Assembly (NCBI RefSeq): GCF_000282115.1
Contig: NZ_AKJY01000045.1
Coordinates: 36,132-100,131 of the forward strand
DNA length: 64,000 bases
Direction: 5' to 3'
DNA from: Chryseobacterium populi
GTDB lineage: Bacteria > Bacteroidota > Bacteroidia > Flavobacteriales > Weeksellaceae
This document shows positions 16,396 through 25,306 of the stretch, piece by piece (position 1 is the first letter of the stretch; every line of letters starts with the position of its first letter). A program made the translations under genes and the position numbers. A model generated the notes under the pieces. The model was not told the origin of the DNA and ran no database searches. It was given only the letters and a program-made list of their open reading frames with translations.

Positions 16396-16986
16396 TTATC
16401 TCGTCAGTATAATATTATTCTCTTCCATGATTTTTCTCAGGTTAATTAAAGCATACCGTACCCTTCCTAATGTAGTATTGATACTCATATCAGTGTGGTC
16501 TGCGATTTCTTTAAAACTTAACCCGTCAAAAAATCTTAATTTAATTACTTCCTGCTGATTCTGAGGCAGGAATTGAAGCATTCTCAGCAAATCTTCCTGA
16601 ATCTGTCTTGAAACCAATTGGTCTTCAATGTTTTCGGAAGGTTCTCTGATCAAATCAAAAATAGAATATTCATCAGTCTCGAAAGTAGTTTCTGAAACTT
16701 TGATATTTTTGGATTTTAATCTGAAATGGTCGATGATAAGATTGTGAGCAATTCTTTTTGCCCAAAGAATAAATTTTCCTTCTTCATTATAACGTCCTTC
16801 TTTCAGCATTACGATAATCTTCATGAATGTATCCTGAAAAATATCATTGGCCAGATCTTCATCATTAATCTTATAAAAAATGAATGTAAACAGTTCTCTC
16901 TGATGACGATGAATAAGTGCTGATAAAGCACCTTCGTCTCCTTTTTGATAAAGGGAAATTAATAGGCTATCCGATTTTGATTTCAT
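16396..16986 (-). CDS. RNA polymerase ECF sigma factor
   Basis: 196 residues from the ATG at 16986 (MKSKSDSLL); a longer frame to 17061 adds 25 residues unlike the family. Region 2 is clear: the DEDLANDIFQDTFMKI helix, then FILWAKRIAHNLIIDHFR for -10 recognition. Region 4 has LPQNQQEVIKLRFFDGLSFKEIA and the SINTTLGRVRYALINLRK helix-turn-helix. A gene for a membrane anti-sigma factor is not next to it, so its control is unclear. The 3' neighbour is the 44-residue gene. The sigma-70 family call is firm; the regulon is unknown. Confidence 0.92.
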   Translation of the reverse strand: MKSKSDSLLISLYQKGDEGALSALIHRHQRELFTFIFYKINDEDLANDIFQDTFMKIIVMLKEGRYNEEGKFILWAKRIAHNLIIDHFRLKSKNIKVSETTFETDEYSIFDLIREPSENIEDQLVSRQIQEDLLRMLQFLPQNQQEVIKLRFFDGLSFKEIADHTDMSINTTLGRVRYALINLRKIMEENNIILTR

Positions 16987-17182
16987 AACTCTTCTCAATA
17001 ATAAAAATTTGCGGTCAGGCAATCTTCCAGATATTTCATCTGATTCTAACCATAAATGCAAAACAGTTTTAAAGAATAGAGTCCAATCAATAAGCGGTAC
17101 GTTTATTATGGATGTAAATATAATAAAATTTTAATAACTGTTAACCCATTATTAAATTTTTCCAGAAAATATTTAAAAAAAC

Positions 17183-17674
17183 TTACTTAAACATATCATG
17201 AATGAATACAGTAGGGATATTTAATGTGAAATTAACATTCACTCCTTTCAGCTTCTTTCCGTTTAATTCGGCATCTCCGACAGGAAAAGCATACCCTGCA
17301 GTAAGATCCAGCAATCCGAAAAGGGTAACTCCAACTTTAGGGGCCACATATTTATTAGTTCCTTCTGCGCCGATCAAAAAATAATAGGAGTGGTAAAAAT
17401 CCACATTTTTTTCAAAATTAAGCAAAACATCAGCCTGAAGTTTAGGCATAATAGCAAATTTGGAATGGGTAGAGCCCATTAATGCAGAGCCTCCCAACCT
17501 GTAAATAACATCATCATTTTTCAGGAAAAGCAATTTCCCTCCTATTTCCCCGAAGCTTTGATTCTGGTACACATACCCTACATTAATCATTTTATGCATG
17601 GTATACTGGGCTTTTGCAAATGTACTCAGGAAAAACAGGGACAGAATGGTTATTGCAAATCGAAAATTCATCAT
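17183..17674 (-). CDS. secreted, probably outer-membrane-associated protein
   Basis: 163 residues with a signal peptide (about residues 1-22, ending FAKAQ). The mature part has repeating strand-like segments with aromatic ends (GYVYQNQSF, VDFYHSYYFLIG, VGVTLFGLLDLTAGYAF), like a small beta-barrel or lipocalin-like protein. I do not recognise the family. Starts at 17674 and 17671 are equivalent. It lies downstream of metK in the same direction but a terminator separates them. Confidence 0.7.
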   Translation of the reverse strand: MMNFRFAITILSLFFLSTFAKAQYTMHKMINVGYVYQNQSFGEIGGKLLFLKNDDVIYRLGGSALMGSTHSKFAIMPKLQADVLLNFEKNVDFYHSYYFLIGAEGTNKYVAPKVGVTLFGLLDLTAGYAFPVGDAELNGKKLKGVNVNFTLNIPTVFIHDMFK

Positions 17675-17700
17675 CTTTAATTTATTTAAGGTGTAAAATT

Positions 17701-17735
17701 AAAAAAAACTGCCTTATCTGATGAAGATAAAGCAG
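17701..17735 (-). terminator. intrinsic terminator after metK
   Basis: Read on the minus strand, ACTGC and TTATCT pair with the mirrored AGATAA and GCAGT around a short loop, followed by a run of seven T. It lies 25 bases after the metK stop. Confidence 0.8.
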
Positions 17736-17759
17736 TCTATTTATTTCTTAAGAGAAAAA

Positions 17760-19040
17760 TTAAATACCGAAAGCGGTTTTAATTTCTTCTACTTTGTCTA
17801 ATTTTTCCCAGGTGAAAAATTCAAGATCTTTTAATGTGATCTCATTTTTGTGTCCTTTATTGAACGTTTTATCAGCTATATAATGCTCTTTCCCCATATG
17901 TCCGTAAGAAGCTGTTTCCTGATAGATAGGATTTCTCAGTTTAAGATTCTGCTCAATAGCATAAGGTCTTAAATCAAAAATTGCAGAAACTTTTTTAGCG
18001 ATTTCACCATCGTGAAGATCTACTTTTGAAGTTCCGTAAGTATTAATGTATAAACCACATGGCTCAGCAACACCGATTGCATAAGAAACCTGTACAAGAA
18101 CTTCATCAGCAACACCTGCAGCTACTAAATTCTTAGCAATATGCCTTGTTGCATAAGCTGCACTCCTGTCTACTTTTGAAGGATCTTTTCCTGAGAAGGC
18201 TCCACCACCGTGAGCTCCTTTGCCGCCATAGGTATCAACAATAATTTTTCTTCCTGTAAGACCGGTATCTCCGTGAGGACCACCGATTACAAATTTCCCA
18301 GTAGGGTTGATGTGATATTTGATCTGGTCGTTGAATAATGCTTTGATTTCTGCTGTCTGCTGAGCAACAACTCTTGGAATTAAAATATTTTTAATGTCTT
18401 CACGAATTTTGTTCAACATTTCTTCTTCTGATCCGAAATCATCGTGCTGGGTAGAAACTACGATAGAATCAATTCTTACCGGCTTATGATCATCAGAATA
18501 TTCGATCGTAACCTGGCTTTTAGCATCCGGACGAAGATAAGCAATCTCTTTATTTTCCCTTCTGATTGCAGAAAGCTCTTTAAGAATAGTATGTGCCAGA
18601 TCCAGTGCTAAGGGCATATAGTTAGCCGTTTCGTTAGTTGCATAACCAAACATCATTCCCTGGTCTCCTGCACCCTGTGCATTGGCTTTGCTTTCAAAAG
18701 TTTCGTCAGATACAATTCTGTCAACTCCCTGATTGATATCCGGTGACTGCTCATGGATCGCAGAAATAACACCGCAAGAATCCCCATTGAACATATATTC
18801 ACCTTTTGTATATCCGATTCCGTTAATAACTTCTCTGGCAATCGTCTGAACATCAAGATAGGCATCTGACTTCACTTCTCCGGCCAAAACTACCTGTCCT
18901 GTAGTAACAAGCGTTTCACATGCTACTTTTGATGTTTTATCATAAGCTAAAAAATGATCGATTAAGGCGTCGGAAATCTGATCGGCAATTTTATCCGGGT
19001 GTCCTTCTGAAACTGATTCAGACGTAAATAAATAAGACAT
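17760..19040 (-). CDS. metK: S-adenosylmethionine synthetase
   Basis: A 426-residue enzyme that makes S-adenosylmethionine from methionine and ATP. The diagnostic blocks are [13 protein letters not shown] near residues 14-26, the [15 protein letters not shown] signature near 121-135 and the [19 protein letters not shown] phosphate-binding loop near 276-294. The length is somewhat above E. coli MetK (384), as is common in Bacteroidota. It is a single-gene unit with its own promoter (19178-19208), a SAM-II-like riboswitch in the leader and a terminator, so its product appears to feed back on its own expression. Confidence 0.97.
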   Translation of the reverse strand: MSYLFTSESVSEGHPDKIADQISDALIDHFLAYDKTSKVACETLVTTGQVVLAGEVKSDAYLDVQTIAREVINGIGYTKGEYMFNGDSCGVISAIHEQSPDINQGVDRIVSDETFESKANAQGAGDQGMMFGYATNETANYMPLALDLAHTILKELSAIRRENKEIAYLRPDAKSQVTIEYSDDHKPVRIDSIVVSTQHDDFGSEEEMLNKIREDIKNILIPRVVAQQTAEIKALFNDQIKYHINPTGKFVIGGPHGDTGLTGRKIIVDTYGGKGAHGGGAFSGKDPSKVDRSAAYATRHIAKNLVAAGVADEVLVQVSYAIGVAEPCGLYINTYGTSKVDLHDGEIAKKVSAIFDLRPYAIEQNLKLRNPIYQETASYGHMGKEHYIADKTFNKGHKNEITLKDLEFFTWEKLDKVEEIKTAFGI

Positions 19041-19111
19041 ATTATTCTTTTGTTTTATTAATTAATAAATGAGGAAAATTCAAATAATTGCCCGGAAAGC
19101 TCAAAAAGAAA

Positions 19112-19165
19112 TACTGTTTTAGCTTTTTTTAAAGAGGTTGCAATCAGGTCAAATTTTTCCTCGTT
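19112..19165 (-). promoter_or_regulatory. probable SAM-II riboswitch in the metK leader
   Basis: On the minus strand the leader reads GAGG (19159-19162), ATTTGACCTGATTGCAA, CCTC (19134-19137), a short A-rich linker, then GCTAAAACAGT (ends 19113). This follows the SAM-II fold: a short stem closing a loop with the conserved ATTTxACCxxATTGCAA stretch, and a 3' GCTAAA strand that enters the loop as a pseudoknot. A CTG/CAG pair is available for the outer pseudoknot helix. It sits 72 bases upstream of metK and begins a few bases after the predicted start site. AAAGCT at 19096-19101 could pair with the GCTAAA strand region as an alternative fold. Confidence 0.8.
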
Positions 19166-19177
19166 CGTAAACGTCTG

Positions 19178-19208
19178 CAAAGTTAAGTACTATTTTCTTA
19201 ATACTCAA
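19178..19208 (-). promoter_or_regulatory. metK promoter (-33 TTG, -7 TAACTTTG)
   Basis: On the minus strand TTTTG ends at 19206, then a 20-base spacer, then TAACTTTG at 19185-19178. This matches the Bacteroidota TTG / TAnnTTTG promoter and places the transcript start just upstream of the riboswitch. Confidence 0.7.
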
Positions 19209-19273
19209 AACTTTTGCAGGTTAATTGCAATTTTCTTTAAACGAGAGGCTTATCCTCAAATAAAAGAAAAAAA

Positions 19274-20224
19274 CTATTGCGGTTTTATGCTTACGAATTC
19301 TTTTGGATTTTCATTATAATTCAATCTTTCTTTCAATGATAATTGTATAGAAGAAGATAATTCATCAATGATTTTTTGCTTGAAAGTCGGTTTATAATAA
19401 ATGATACTTATTTCTCTGTAAGGGAAAGGTTTTTTAAATCTGAAGACTTTACTTTTCTGTTCATCAGAAAGCTGGCTTAAAGCTAATTCCGGTAAAATAC
19501 TGATTCCTCCTACTTTATCCACCATATGAACCAACGTCTGAATATTAGAAGCTAAAAAGTCTAAATTCTTTGGTTTCAAAGTATTTTCCTTCAAATGGCA
19601 AATATTCTCAAACTGGCTTCTCAAACAGTTTCCTTCTTCCAAAAGCCAAACTTTTTCCACATTCAGCTCTTCAGGAATTACATAGGTATTTTTCTTATTG
19701 GCCTCAGTATCCGAACTGTAAATCATTAATTCTTCATTGAATAAGAAATCCTGATAAAATTCATCAGCGGTATCGTAAGGTGTAGAGATAATTCCGGCGT
19801 CAAGCTCTCCGGCTTTCAAAGCTTTGATAATATTATCCGTAGTCATTTCTTTTACATTCATCTGGATTTTCGGATTTTCTTCCAGAAAGCTGAAGATCTC
19901 ACTTGGTAAAATAAAAGAAGAAACGGTAGGAATAATTCCAAGATTGATTGTACCTCCTAAAATATTATTTAACAGGTTGGCCTTATTCTTCAGCTCATTG
20001 ACAGATTCTATAATAACCTTAGCCTGATCAATGATCTGAAGCCCTACATCTGTGGTACGGATAGGGTGGGTCGTACGGTCAAAAACCTTTACATCCAGTT
20101 CGTCCTCAAATTTCTGTATCATTGCACTTAGCGTAGGTTGCGTAATGAAGCATGCTTGAGCTGCCTTACCAAAATGTTTATACTTATCTACAGCGATAAG
20201 ATACTCCAGTTGCTGAATGTTCAT
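19274..20224 (-). CDS. oxyR: hydrogen-peroxide sensor, LysR-family OxyR
   Basis: A 316-residue LysR regulator with the winged helix-turn-helix at about residues 18-37 and an effector domain from about 90. The redox pair is present: Cys200 and Cys209 in a context (LLEEGNCLRSQFENIC) matching Cys199/Cys208 of E. coli OxyR, with the same nine-residue spacing. Oxidation by peroxide should form the disulfide that activates transcription. It is divergent from the catalase gene, the usual OxyR target, with 131 bases between them. Assignment as OxyR rather than a general LysR protein rests on the cysteines and neighbour. Confidence 0.93.
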   Translation of the reverse strand: MNIQQLEYLIAVDKYKHFGKAAQACFITQPTLSAMIQKFEDELDVKVFDRTTHPIRTTDVGLQIIDQAKVIIESVNELKNKANLLNNILGGTINLGIIPTVSSFILPSEIFSFLEENPKIQMNVKEMTTDNIIKALKAGELDAGIISTPYDTADEFYQDFLFNEELMIYSSDTEANKKNTYVIPEELNVEKVWLLEEGNCLRSQFENICHLKENTLKPKNLDFLASNIQTLVHMVDKVGGISILPELALSQLSDEQKSKVFRFKKPFPYREISIIYYKPTFKQKIIDELSSSIQLSLKERLNYNENPKEFVSIKPQ

Positions 20225-20244
20225 TTGATTAATATTATCTATTA

Positions 20245-20273
20245 CAAAGATATGATGTTTTTGCTTTCAGCAA
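20245..20273 (-). promoter_or_regulatory. oxyR promoter (-33 TTG, -7 TATCTTTG)
   Basis: On the minus strand TTG at 20273-20271, an 18-base spacer, then TATCTTTG at 20252-20245, about 20 bases before the oxyR start. This gives a very short leader, common in Bacteroidota. Confidence 0.6.
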
Positions 20274-20286
20274 TTAAAAATTGAAG

Positions 20287-20294
20287 TAAATTTG
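20287..20294 (+). promoter_or_regulatory. -7 promoter box (TAAATTTG) for katA
   Basis: An exact TAnnTTTG match 61 bases before the katA start, back to back with the oxyR promoter. An OxyR site would be expected between the two; I cannot define one from sequence alone. Confidence 0.5.
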
Positions 20295-20355
20295 ATAATT
20301 CTTACCCGTAGTATGCGTTCTTACGACACTCATAAATTAAAAAATTCTTAAGTAT

Positions 20356-21843
20356 ATGGATTCTAAAAAATTAACATTAAGCAGCGGAGCACCCTATTTT
20401 GAACATCAGGACTCCCAGACAGCAGGCCCGAGGGGTCCCGTTTTATTACAGGATTTTATCCTTCAGGAAAACCTGGCTCATTTTGTAAGAGAAAGGATCC
20501 CTGAAAGAATTGTTCATGCAAAAGGAACCGGGGCTTACGGGACTTTCACTGTAACCCATGATATCAGCCAATATACAAAAGCAAAACTTTTTTCTAAAGT
20601 TGGAAATTCCTGCAGAATGTTTGCCCGTTTTTCCACGGTAGGAGGAGAAAAAGGGAGTGCAGATACGGCAAGAGACCCCCGTGGTTTTGCTTTGAAATTT
20701 TATACGGAAGACGGAAACTGGGATCTGGTAGGAAATAATACTCCTGTTTTCTTCATCAAGGATGCTAAAAAATTCCCGGATTTTATCCATACCCAAAAAA
20801 GAGTTCCGAAAACCAATCTGAAAAGTGCTACGATGATGTGGGACTTCTGGAGCTTGAATCCTGAATCCCTTCATCAGGTTCTTATTTTAATGTCAGACAG
20901 GGGCACTCCCCACGGATATAGGCATATGCACGGCTTTGGCTCCCATACATTCTCAATGATAAATGCAAACAATGAAAGGGTCTGGGTAAAATTCCATTTT
21001 AAAACAAAACAGGGCATAAAAAACTTCACCAATGAAGATGCCGTAAAAATGGCCGGAGAAAACCCGGATTTTGCTCAGGAGGATCTTTGTAATGCCATCG
21101 GAAACGGTGATTTTCCTAGATGGACTTTATACATTCAGGTAATGACCGAAGAGCAGGCCAGAGATTTCAGGTGGAATCCTTTTGATGTAACCAAAGTATG
21201 GTTCCAGGGAGATTTTCCTTTAATTGAAGTTGGAGAAATGGAGTTGAATGAAATTCCTGTTAATTATTTTGCCCACGTAGAGCAATCTACTTTTTCACCC
21301 AGCAATCTAATTAACGGAATCAGTTTTTCTCCTGACAAAATGCTGCAGGGAAGGTTATTCTCCTATCCGGATGCACACCGGTACAGAGTGGGAGTCAATG
21401 CCCATCAGCTTGAGGTGAACCGTTGTCCTTTTGCAACGAATAATTATCAGAGAGACGGTTTTATGGCAGATGCTAAGGACTATGGTGATCAGCCGAATTA
21501 TCATCCGAACAGTTTTGACAATATTAAAGCAGATTCTGCTTATAAAAGCTATGATTATGAACTTGACAGTGCCCATGTTGCCAGCTATAACAGAAATGAG
21601 AACGATGATGACCACTATACACAGCCGGGATTATTATATACGAAAGCAATGAATTCTGATGACAGGGAAAATCTTATCAATAATATAGTAGGAAGCATGA
21701 GAGGAATTGACGGACCAAAGAGAGATGAAATCATCAACCGACAATTATGTCACTTTTTCAGGAGTAATATAGAACTTGGCATGAAAGTAGCATCACAGTT
21801 AAACATCAATATTGACGCAAATATGATGAACCATTCCAAATAA
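20356..21843 (+). CDS. katA: monofunctional haem catalase
   Basis: A 495-residue clade-3-size catalase that converts peroxide to water and oxygen in the cytoplasm. The distal catalytic residues are His54 (RIVHAKG) and Asn127 (VGNNTP), and the proximal haem ligand is Tyr337 in LFSYPDAHRYRVG. The ARFSTVGGEKGSADTARDPRG block is typical of the family. No signal peptide is present. It is divergent from oxyR and is very probably OxyR-controlled. A U-rich hairpin follows the gene. Confidence 0.97.
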   Translation: MDSKKLTLSSGAPYFEHQDSQTAGPRGPVLLQDFILQENLAHFVRERIPERIVHAKGTGAYGTFTVTHDISQYTKAKLFSKVGNSCRMFARFSTVGGEKGSADTARDPRGFALKFYTEDGNWDLVGNNTPVFFIKDAKKFPDFIHTQKRVPKTNLKSATMMWDFWSLNPESLHQVLILMSDRGTPHGYRHMHGFGSHTFSMINANNERVWVKFHFKTKQGIKNFTNEDAVKMAGENPDFAQEDLCNAIGNGDFPRWTLYIQVMTEEQARDFRWNPFDVTKVWFQGDFPLIEVGEMELNEIPVNYFAHVEQSTFSPSNLINGISFSPDKMLQGRLFSYPDAHRYRVGVNAHQLEVNRCPFATNNYQRDGFMADAKDYGDQPNYHPNSFDNIKADSAYKSYDYELDSAHVASYNRNENDDDHYTQPGLLYTKAMNSDDRENLINNIVGSMRGIDGPKRDEIINRQLCHFFRSNIELGMKVASQLNINIDANMMNHSK

Positions 21844-21866
21844 TTATATTGAACATAAATTCAATT

Positions 21867-21902
21867 AAAAGGAAAAAAAGTCAATATTTTTTCCTTTTTT
21901 TT
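21867..21902 (+). terminator. terminator after katA
   Basis: AAAAGGAAAAAA pairs with TTTTTTCCTTTT around an eight-base loop and runs into a T-tract. The stem is AT-rich, so termination may be partial. Confidence 0.65.
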
Positions 21903-21947
21903 GTAAAAAAATTATAATTTGCAGAAAATAATATTTTAAATTGGAAA

Positions 21948-22715
21948 ATGAGCTACGAAAATATATTATTAAATAAAGAAGATAAAATATCTATTATTAC
22001 CATAAACAGACCTGAAAGTCTTAATGCATTAAATGCTAAAACCATTCAGGAACTCAGTGCTGCATTCGATGAATTAAATTCAGATACAAACTGCAGGGCT
22101 ATTATTATTACAGGAAGCGGAGAGAAATCTTTCGTTGCCGGAGCAGATATTAAGGAGTTTAGTGACTTCGGACAAGATAAAGCAGAAGAGTTGGCCAGAA
22201 CCGGACATAATTCTCTGTTTAACAAAATAGAAAACCTGTCTAAACCTGTCATTGCAGCAGTTAATGGCTTTGCTTTAGGCGGTGGATTAGAGCTTGCCAT
22301 GGCATGCCATATCAGATACGCATCGGAAAATGCGAAGCTCGGACTTCCGGAAGTAACGTTGGGATTAATTCCCGGTTATGGAGGAACTCAGAGACTTCCG
22401 AAGCTTATCGGAAAAGGCCTTGCCAACGAAATGATCTTCTCAGCCAAAATGATTCCTGCGCAGAGAGCAAAGGAAATCGGATTGGTTAATGAAGTATACC
22501 CTATTGAAGATTTATTATTAAAAACAAAAGAATTAGCAAAAATTATTGCCTTTAACTCACCAATGGCAATATCAAAGGCTATCCATGCCGTCAATTTATC
22601 AGACACGGATAAAGGTTTCGATACTGAAATTAAATATTTCGGAGAACTTTTTGAACTGGACGATAAAAAAGAAGGAGTTACTGCTTTTATAGAAAAAAGA
22701 AAGCCTGGCTTCTAA
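21948..22715 (+). CDS. enoyl-CoA hydratase/isomerase (crotonase family)
   Basis: A 255-residue crotonase. The oxyanion-hole strands are VAGADIKEF (near 63-71) and GFALGGGLELA (107-117). Both catalytic acids of short-chain enoyl-CoA hydratase are present: Glu115 in GGLELA and Glu135 in LPEVTLG. It should therefore hydrate trans-2-enoyl-CoA in fatty-acid or amino-acid breakdown. The exact chain length or pathway is not visible, and no other beta-oxidation gene is nearby. It leads a four-gene run with the deaminase, recombinase and Nudix genes at 44, 7 and minus 1 bases. Confidence 0.92.
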   Translation: MSYENILLNKEDKISIITINRPESLNALNAKTIQELSAAFDELNSDTNCRAIIITGSGEKSFVAGADIKEFSDFGQDKAEELARTGHNSLFNKIENLSKPVIAAVNGFALGGGLELAMACHIRYASENAKLGLPEVTLGLIPGYGGTQRLPKLIGKGLANEMIFSAKMIPAQRAKEIGLVNEVYPIEDLLLKTKELAKIIAFNSPMAISKAIHAVNLSDTDKGFDTEIKYFGELFELDDKKEGVTAFIEKRKPGF

Positions 22716-22759
22716 AAAAAATTAAACTCAAATTATTTCGAAAAAAACAATGTTGCGGT

Positions 22760-23182
22760 ATGAATAAGTTTGATAAAGCTTATCTTAAGATGGCTCAGGA
22801 GTGGGCAAAGCTCTCCTACTGTAAAAGAAAGCAGGTAGGTGCTCTTATCGTAAAAGATAGGATGATTATTTCAGATGGTTACAACGGAACTCCTTCGGGA
22901 TTTGAAAACTGTTGTGAGGATGAAGACGGAAAAACACACTGGTATGTACTGCATGCAGAAGCAAACGCTATATTAAAATTAGCAGCTTCCACTCAGTCTG
23001 CAAAAGGGGCGACGTTGTATTTAACGCTTTCCCCCTGTAAAGAATGCAGCAAGCTGATTTTACAGGCAGGTATTACCAGACTCGTGTATATCAATGAGTA
23101 TTCGGATGACGATGGAATATCGTTCCTGAGAAACCATAATATTGAAATAGAGCAAATTTCTGATTGTGAACTAAAAAAATAA
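22760..23182 (+). CDS. deoxycytidylate deaminase-family protein (ComEB-like)
   Basis: A 140-residue zinc-dependent deaminase. The zinc and proton-shuttle site is complete: His65 and Glu67 in LHAEANA, and Cys93 and Cys96 in SPCKEC. The family deaminates dCMP to dUMP for dTMP synthesis, and the SDGYNGTPSGFENC segment is typical of the dCMP branch. The same family includes ComEB of competent bacteria. Here it lies seven bases before a XerD-like recombinase gene. Confidence 0.88.
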   Translation: MNKFDKAYLKMAQEWAKLSYCKRKQVGALIVKDRMIISDGYNGTPSGFENCCEDEDGKTHWYVLHAEANAILKLAASTQSAKGATLYLTLSPCKECSKLILQAGITRLVYINEYSDDDGISFLRNHNIEIEQISDCELKK

Positions 23183-23189
23183 AGCACAA

Positions 23190-24101
23190 ATGACTTGGGA
23201 TGAAAAAATTAAGGATTTTGAAATCTTTCTTCGTTTCGAAAGAAATTTTTCAGAAAACACTCTCGACGCCTATGTTCGGGACATTAAAAAATTAAAAGAA
23301 TACGCCGAGGAAGAACTTGACAGTATAGCTCCTGATAAAATCGGGTACGAAAACCTTCAGGAATATATCTTCAATCTCTCCAAACAAAAATTCAGCGAAA
23401 GATCTCAGGCACGATGGATCTCTTCCATAAAAGCTTTTTTCAAGTTTCTGCTTGAAGATGAAGCCCGTGAAGACAACCCTGCCGCATTGCTGGAGGGGCC
23501 TAAGTTGGGATTGTATTTACCTGACACTTTAAGTCTGCCGGATATCAACAGGATTATCGGAGCAATAGAAATCTCATCGGATCTTGGGAAGCGAAACCAA
23601 TGTATTATTGAGGTCCTTTATGGCTGCGGGCTGCGGGTTTCTGAGCTTATCGACCTGAAAATTTCAAATATCAATTTTAAAGAAAATTATATTAAGATAC
23701 ATGGAAAGGGAAATAAAACCCGTTTCGTTCCTTTAGCCGATTACACTGCAGAATTACTGGGAAATTATATCAGGGAGGTGCGTTCGAAAAGTAAAATAAA
23801 TAAGAAATATGAGGACACTTTATTTCTTAACAGCAGAGGTACCTCTATGTCAAGAGTTATCGTATTCCTTATTATAAAAGAACTTACCGATAAAGCCGGT
23901 GTAAGCAAGAAAATATCTCCGCATACCTTCAGGCATTCTTTTGCTACCCATTTGCTGCAGAACGGGGCAGATCTTCGTTATATACAGGAAATGCTGGGAC
24001 ATTCCAGCATTACCACTACAGAGGTTTATACGCATCTGAAAACTGAAGAGCTCAGGGATGTTATCCTGACTTATCATCCGAGAAATATTAATATTGTTTA
24101 A
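23190..24101 (+). CDS. xerD: XerD-type tyrosine recombinase
   Basis: A 303-residue recombinase with an N-terminal SAM-like core-binding domain (about 1-90) and a C-terminal catalytic domain. The active site is complete: Arg149 (CGLRVSEL), Lys173 (HGKGNK), His245 and Arg248 (HTFRH), His271 (LGHSS) and the nucleophile Tyr280 (TTEVYTHL). Length and motifs fit chromosome-dimer-resolving XerC/XerD rather than a phage integrase. No dif-like site was recognised nearby, which is normal because dif need not be adjacent. Whether it is XerC or XerD cannot be settled here. Confidence 0.9.
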   Translation: MTWDEKIKDFEIFLRFERNFSENTLDAYVRDIKKLKEYAEEELDSIAPDKIGYENLQEYIFNLSKQKFSERSQARWISSIKAFFKFLLEDEAREDNPAALLEGPKLGLYLPDTLSLPDINRIIGAIEISSDLGKRNQCIIEVLYGCGLRVSELIDLKISNINFKENYIKIHGKGNKTRFVPLADYTAELLGNYIREVRSKSKINKKYEDTLFLNSRGTSMSRVIVFLIIKELTDKAGVSKKISPHTFRHSFATHLLQNGADLRYIQEMLGHSSITTTEVYTHLKTEELRDVILTYHPRNINIV

Positions 24102-24616
24102 TGAAATTATTGAAATATTGCCCTAGCTGTGGTAAAGAATCTTTACAATGGGATGGTGAAAAAAAATGGAGCTGCCCCAATTGTGACTTCAGGTTATACA
24201 ATAACGTGGCCGGCGCTGTAGCTGTAGTCATAAGATGTGGGAACGAAATTTATCTTACCCGAAGAAATCAGGACCCTAAAAAGGGTAAGCTGGATCTTGC
24301 CGGAGGTTTTGTAGATCCCAGGGAAAGTGCTGAAGAAAGCTGTAAAAGAGAATTATTTGAAGAGCTTCAGCTGGATATCAATATTTCAAATTTAAAATAT
24401 TTAACAAGTCTTCCTAATATTTATCATTACAAAGAAATTGATTATAATACGATCGATCTGTTTTATGAATATCGGATTTCAGAAAAATTTGAGGCAAGCC
24501 TGGAGCTTTCAGAAATCTCAGAAACACAGTGGATTCCTTTAAGTGAAATCAACCTGGAAGATATTGCTTTTGATTCTCAGAAGAGATTTTTTGAACAGTA
24601 TCTGAAATCTGTTTAA
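24101..24616 (+). CDS. Nudix hydrolase with N-terminal zinc ribbon
   Basis: 171 residues. The N-terminus has CPSCGKE then CPNCDFRL, a four-cysteine zinc ribbon as in NudC-like and other Nudix proteins. The Nudix box is complete, GFVDPRE followed seven residues later by RELFEEL, so a nucleoside-diphosphate-X substrate is hydrolysed; which one is not visible. The start codon overlaps the end of the xerD-like gene by one base, so translation is likely coupled. Confidence 0.88.
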   Translation: MKLLKYCPSCGKESLQWDGEKKWSCPNCDFRLYNNVAGAVAVVIRCGNEIYLTRRNQDPKKGKLDLAGGFVDPRESAEESCKRELFEELQLDINISNLKYLTSLPNIYHYKEIDYNTIDLFYEYRISEKFEASLELSEISETQWIPLSEINLEDIAFDSQKRFFEQYLKSV

Positions 24617-24631
24617 AAATTTATCAATAAA

Positions 24632-24653
24632 AAAGCGGACCTAGGTCCGCTTT
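24632..24653 (+). terminator. terminator after the Nudix gene
   Basis: A perfect 22-base palindrome, AAAGCGGACCT then its mirror AGGTCCGCTTT, 15 bases after the Nudix stop. It is followed by ACTCTTT, so the U-tract is moderate; flanking A and T runs suggest use on both strands. Confidence 0.75.
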
Positions 24654-24836
24654 ACTCTTTATATAAGTTGGCTTTATTCAAGCCAGATTTTCTTTTTTAC
24701 AGATTTTTAAAATGCAATCATTTGCGAAAATCAGTGATATTTGTAATTGAAAACCATGTATTTATAACTCACTCAGATTTTGCAAATTATGCAGAATTAA
24801 CTGTAAGTAAAATTTAAAAGACCTGAAGAAATTGAT

Positions 24837-25295
24837 TTAATAGGTTTTGGATTTCAGCATTTCTTCAAAATAATTTTCAAGCAATACTCTTTCCGCTTCT
24901 GATAGATTAGCCTCTTTGTGATAAACAATATACCCGGGCATCGGCATTGTTTTGCCCTGAAGCGTCTGAACAACATTTTTAAGCATATTGGCTTTCAGGT
25001 CTGTATTATAAGTTTCCCAAACAGAGAAATTGATATGCTCCCGACCTTCATTGACATGGCTTTTTACAGACCAGGAAACCGGTGCTATATAGGCATATTT
25101 CGGGTAAACCGTTTCATTGGAGTGACAATCGTAGCACGCTCCTTTAATCAACGCCGAGATTTTCACCGGAGTTTTTTTTGAATCAACAAAATTAACTTTG
25201 TGGTCAACAGGCTTATTATTTCTGTCTATAGGAATAAACTGAATGATCGCAAAAGCCACCAGGCTCCAGAATAGAATCTTCTTTACCGTCTTCAT
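24837..25295 (-). CDS. haem-binding domain protein (c-type, CxxCH)
   Basis: 152 residues. An N-terminal hydrophobic anchor (about residues 6-21) is followed by a single haem-c site, Cys-Tyr-Asp-Cys-His in GACYDCHSNE near residues 53-59, and a PMPGY methionine that could be the sixth ligand. This is the pattern of the small Haem_bd family of Bacteroidota. It is probably periplasmic and carries electrons or senses redox state; the partner is unknown. It lies 11 bases after a lipoprotein gene stop in the opposite reading order on the same strand, so the two may be cotranscribed. Confidence 0.8.
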   Translation of the reverse strand: MKTVKKILFWSLVAFAIIQFIPIDRNNKPVDHKVNFVDSKKTPVKISALIKGACYDCHSNETVYPKYAYIAPVSWSVKSHVNEGREHINFSVWETYNTDLKANMLKNVVQTLQGKTMPMPGYIVYHKEANLSEAERVLLENYFEEMLKSKTY

Positions 25296-25306
25296 GAACT
25301 GGTCTT

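Noticed and set aside
20446..20874. 142-codon frame opposite katA
   Set aside because: Antisense shadow of catalase with no domain and a gene on the other strand that is certain.
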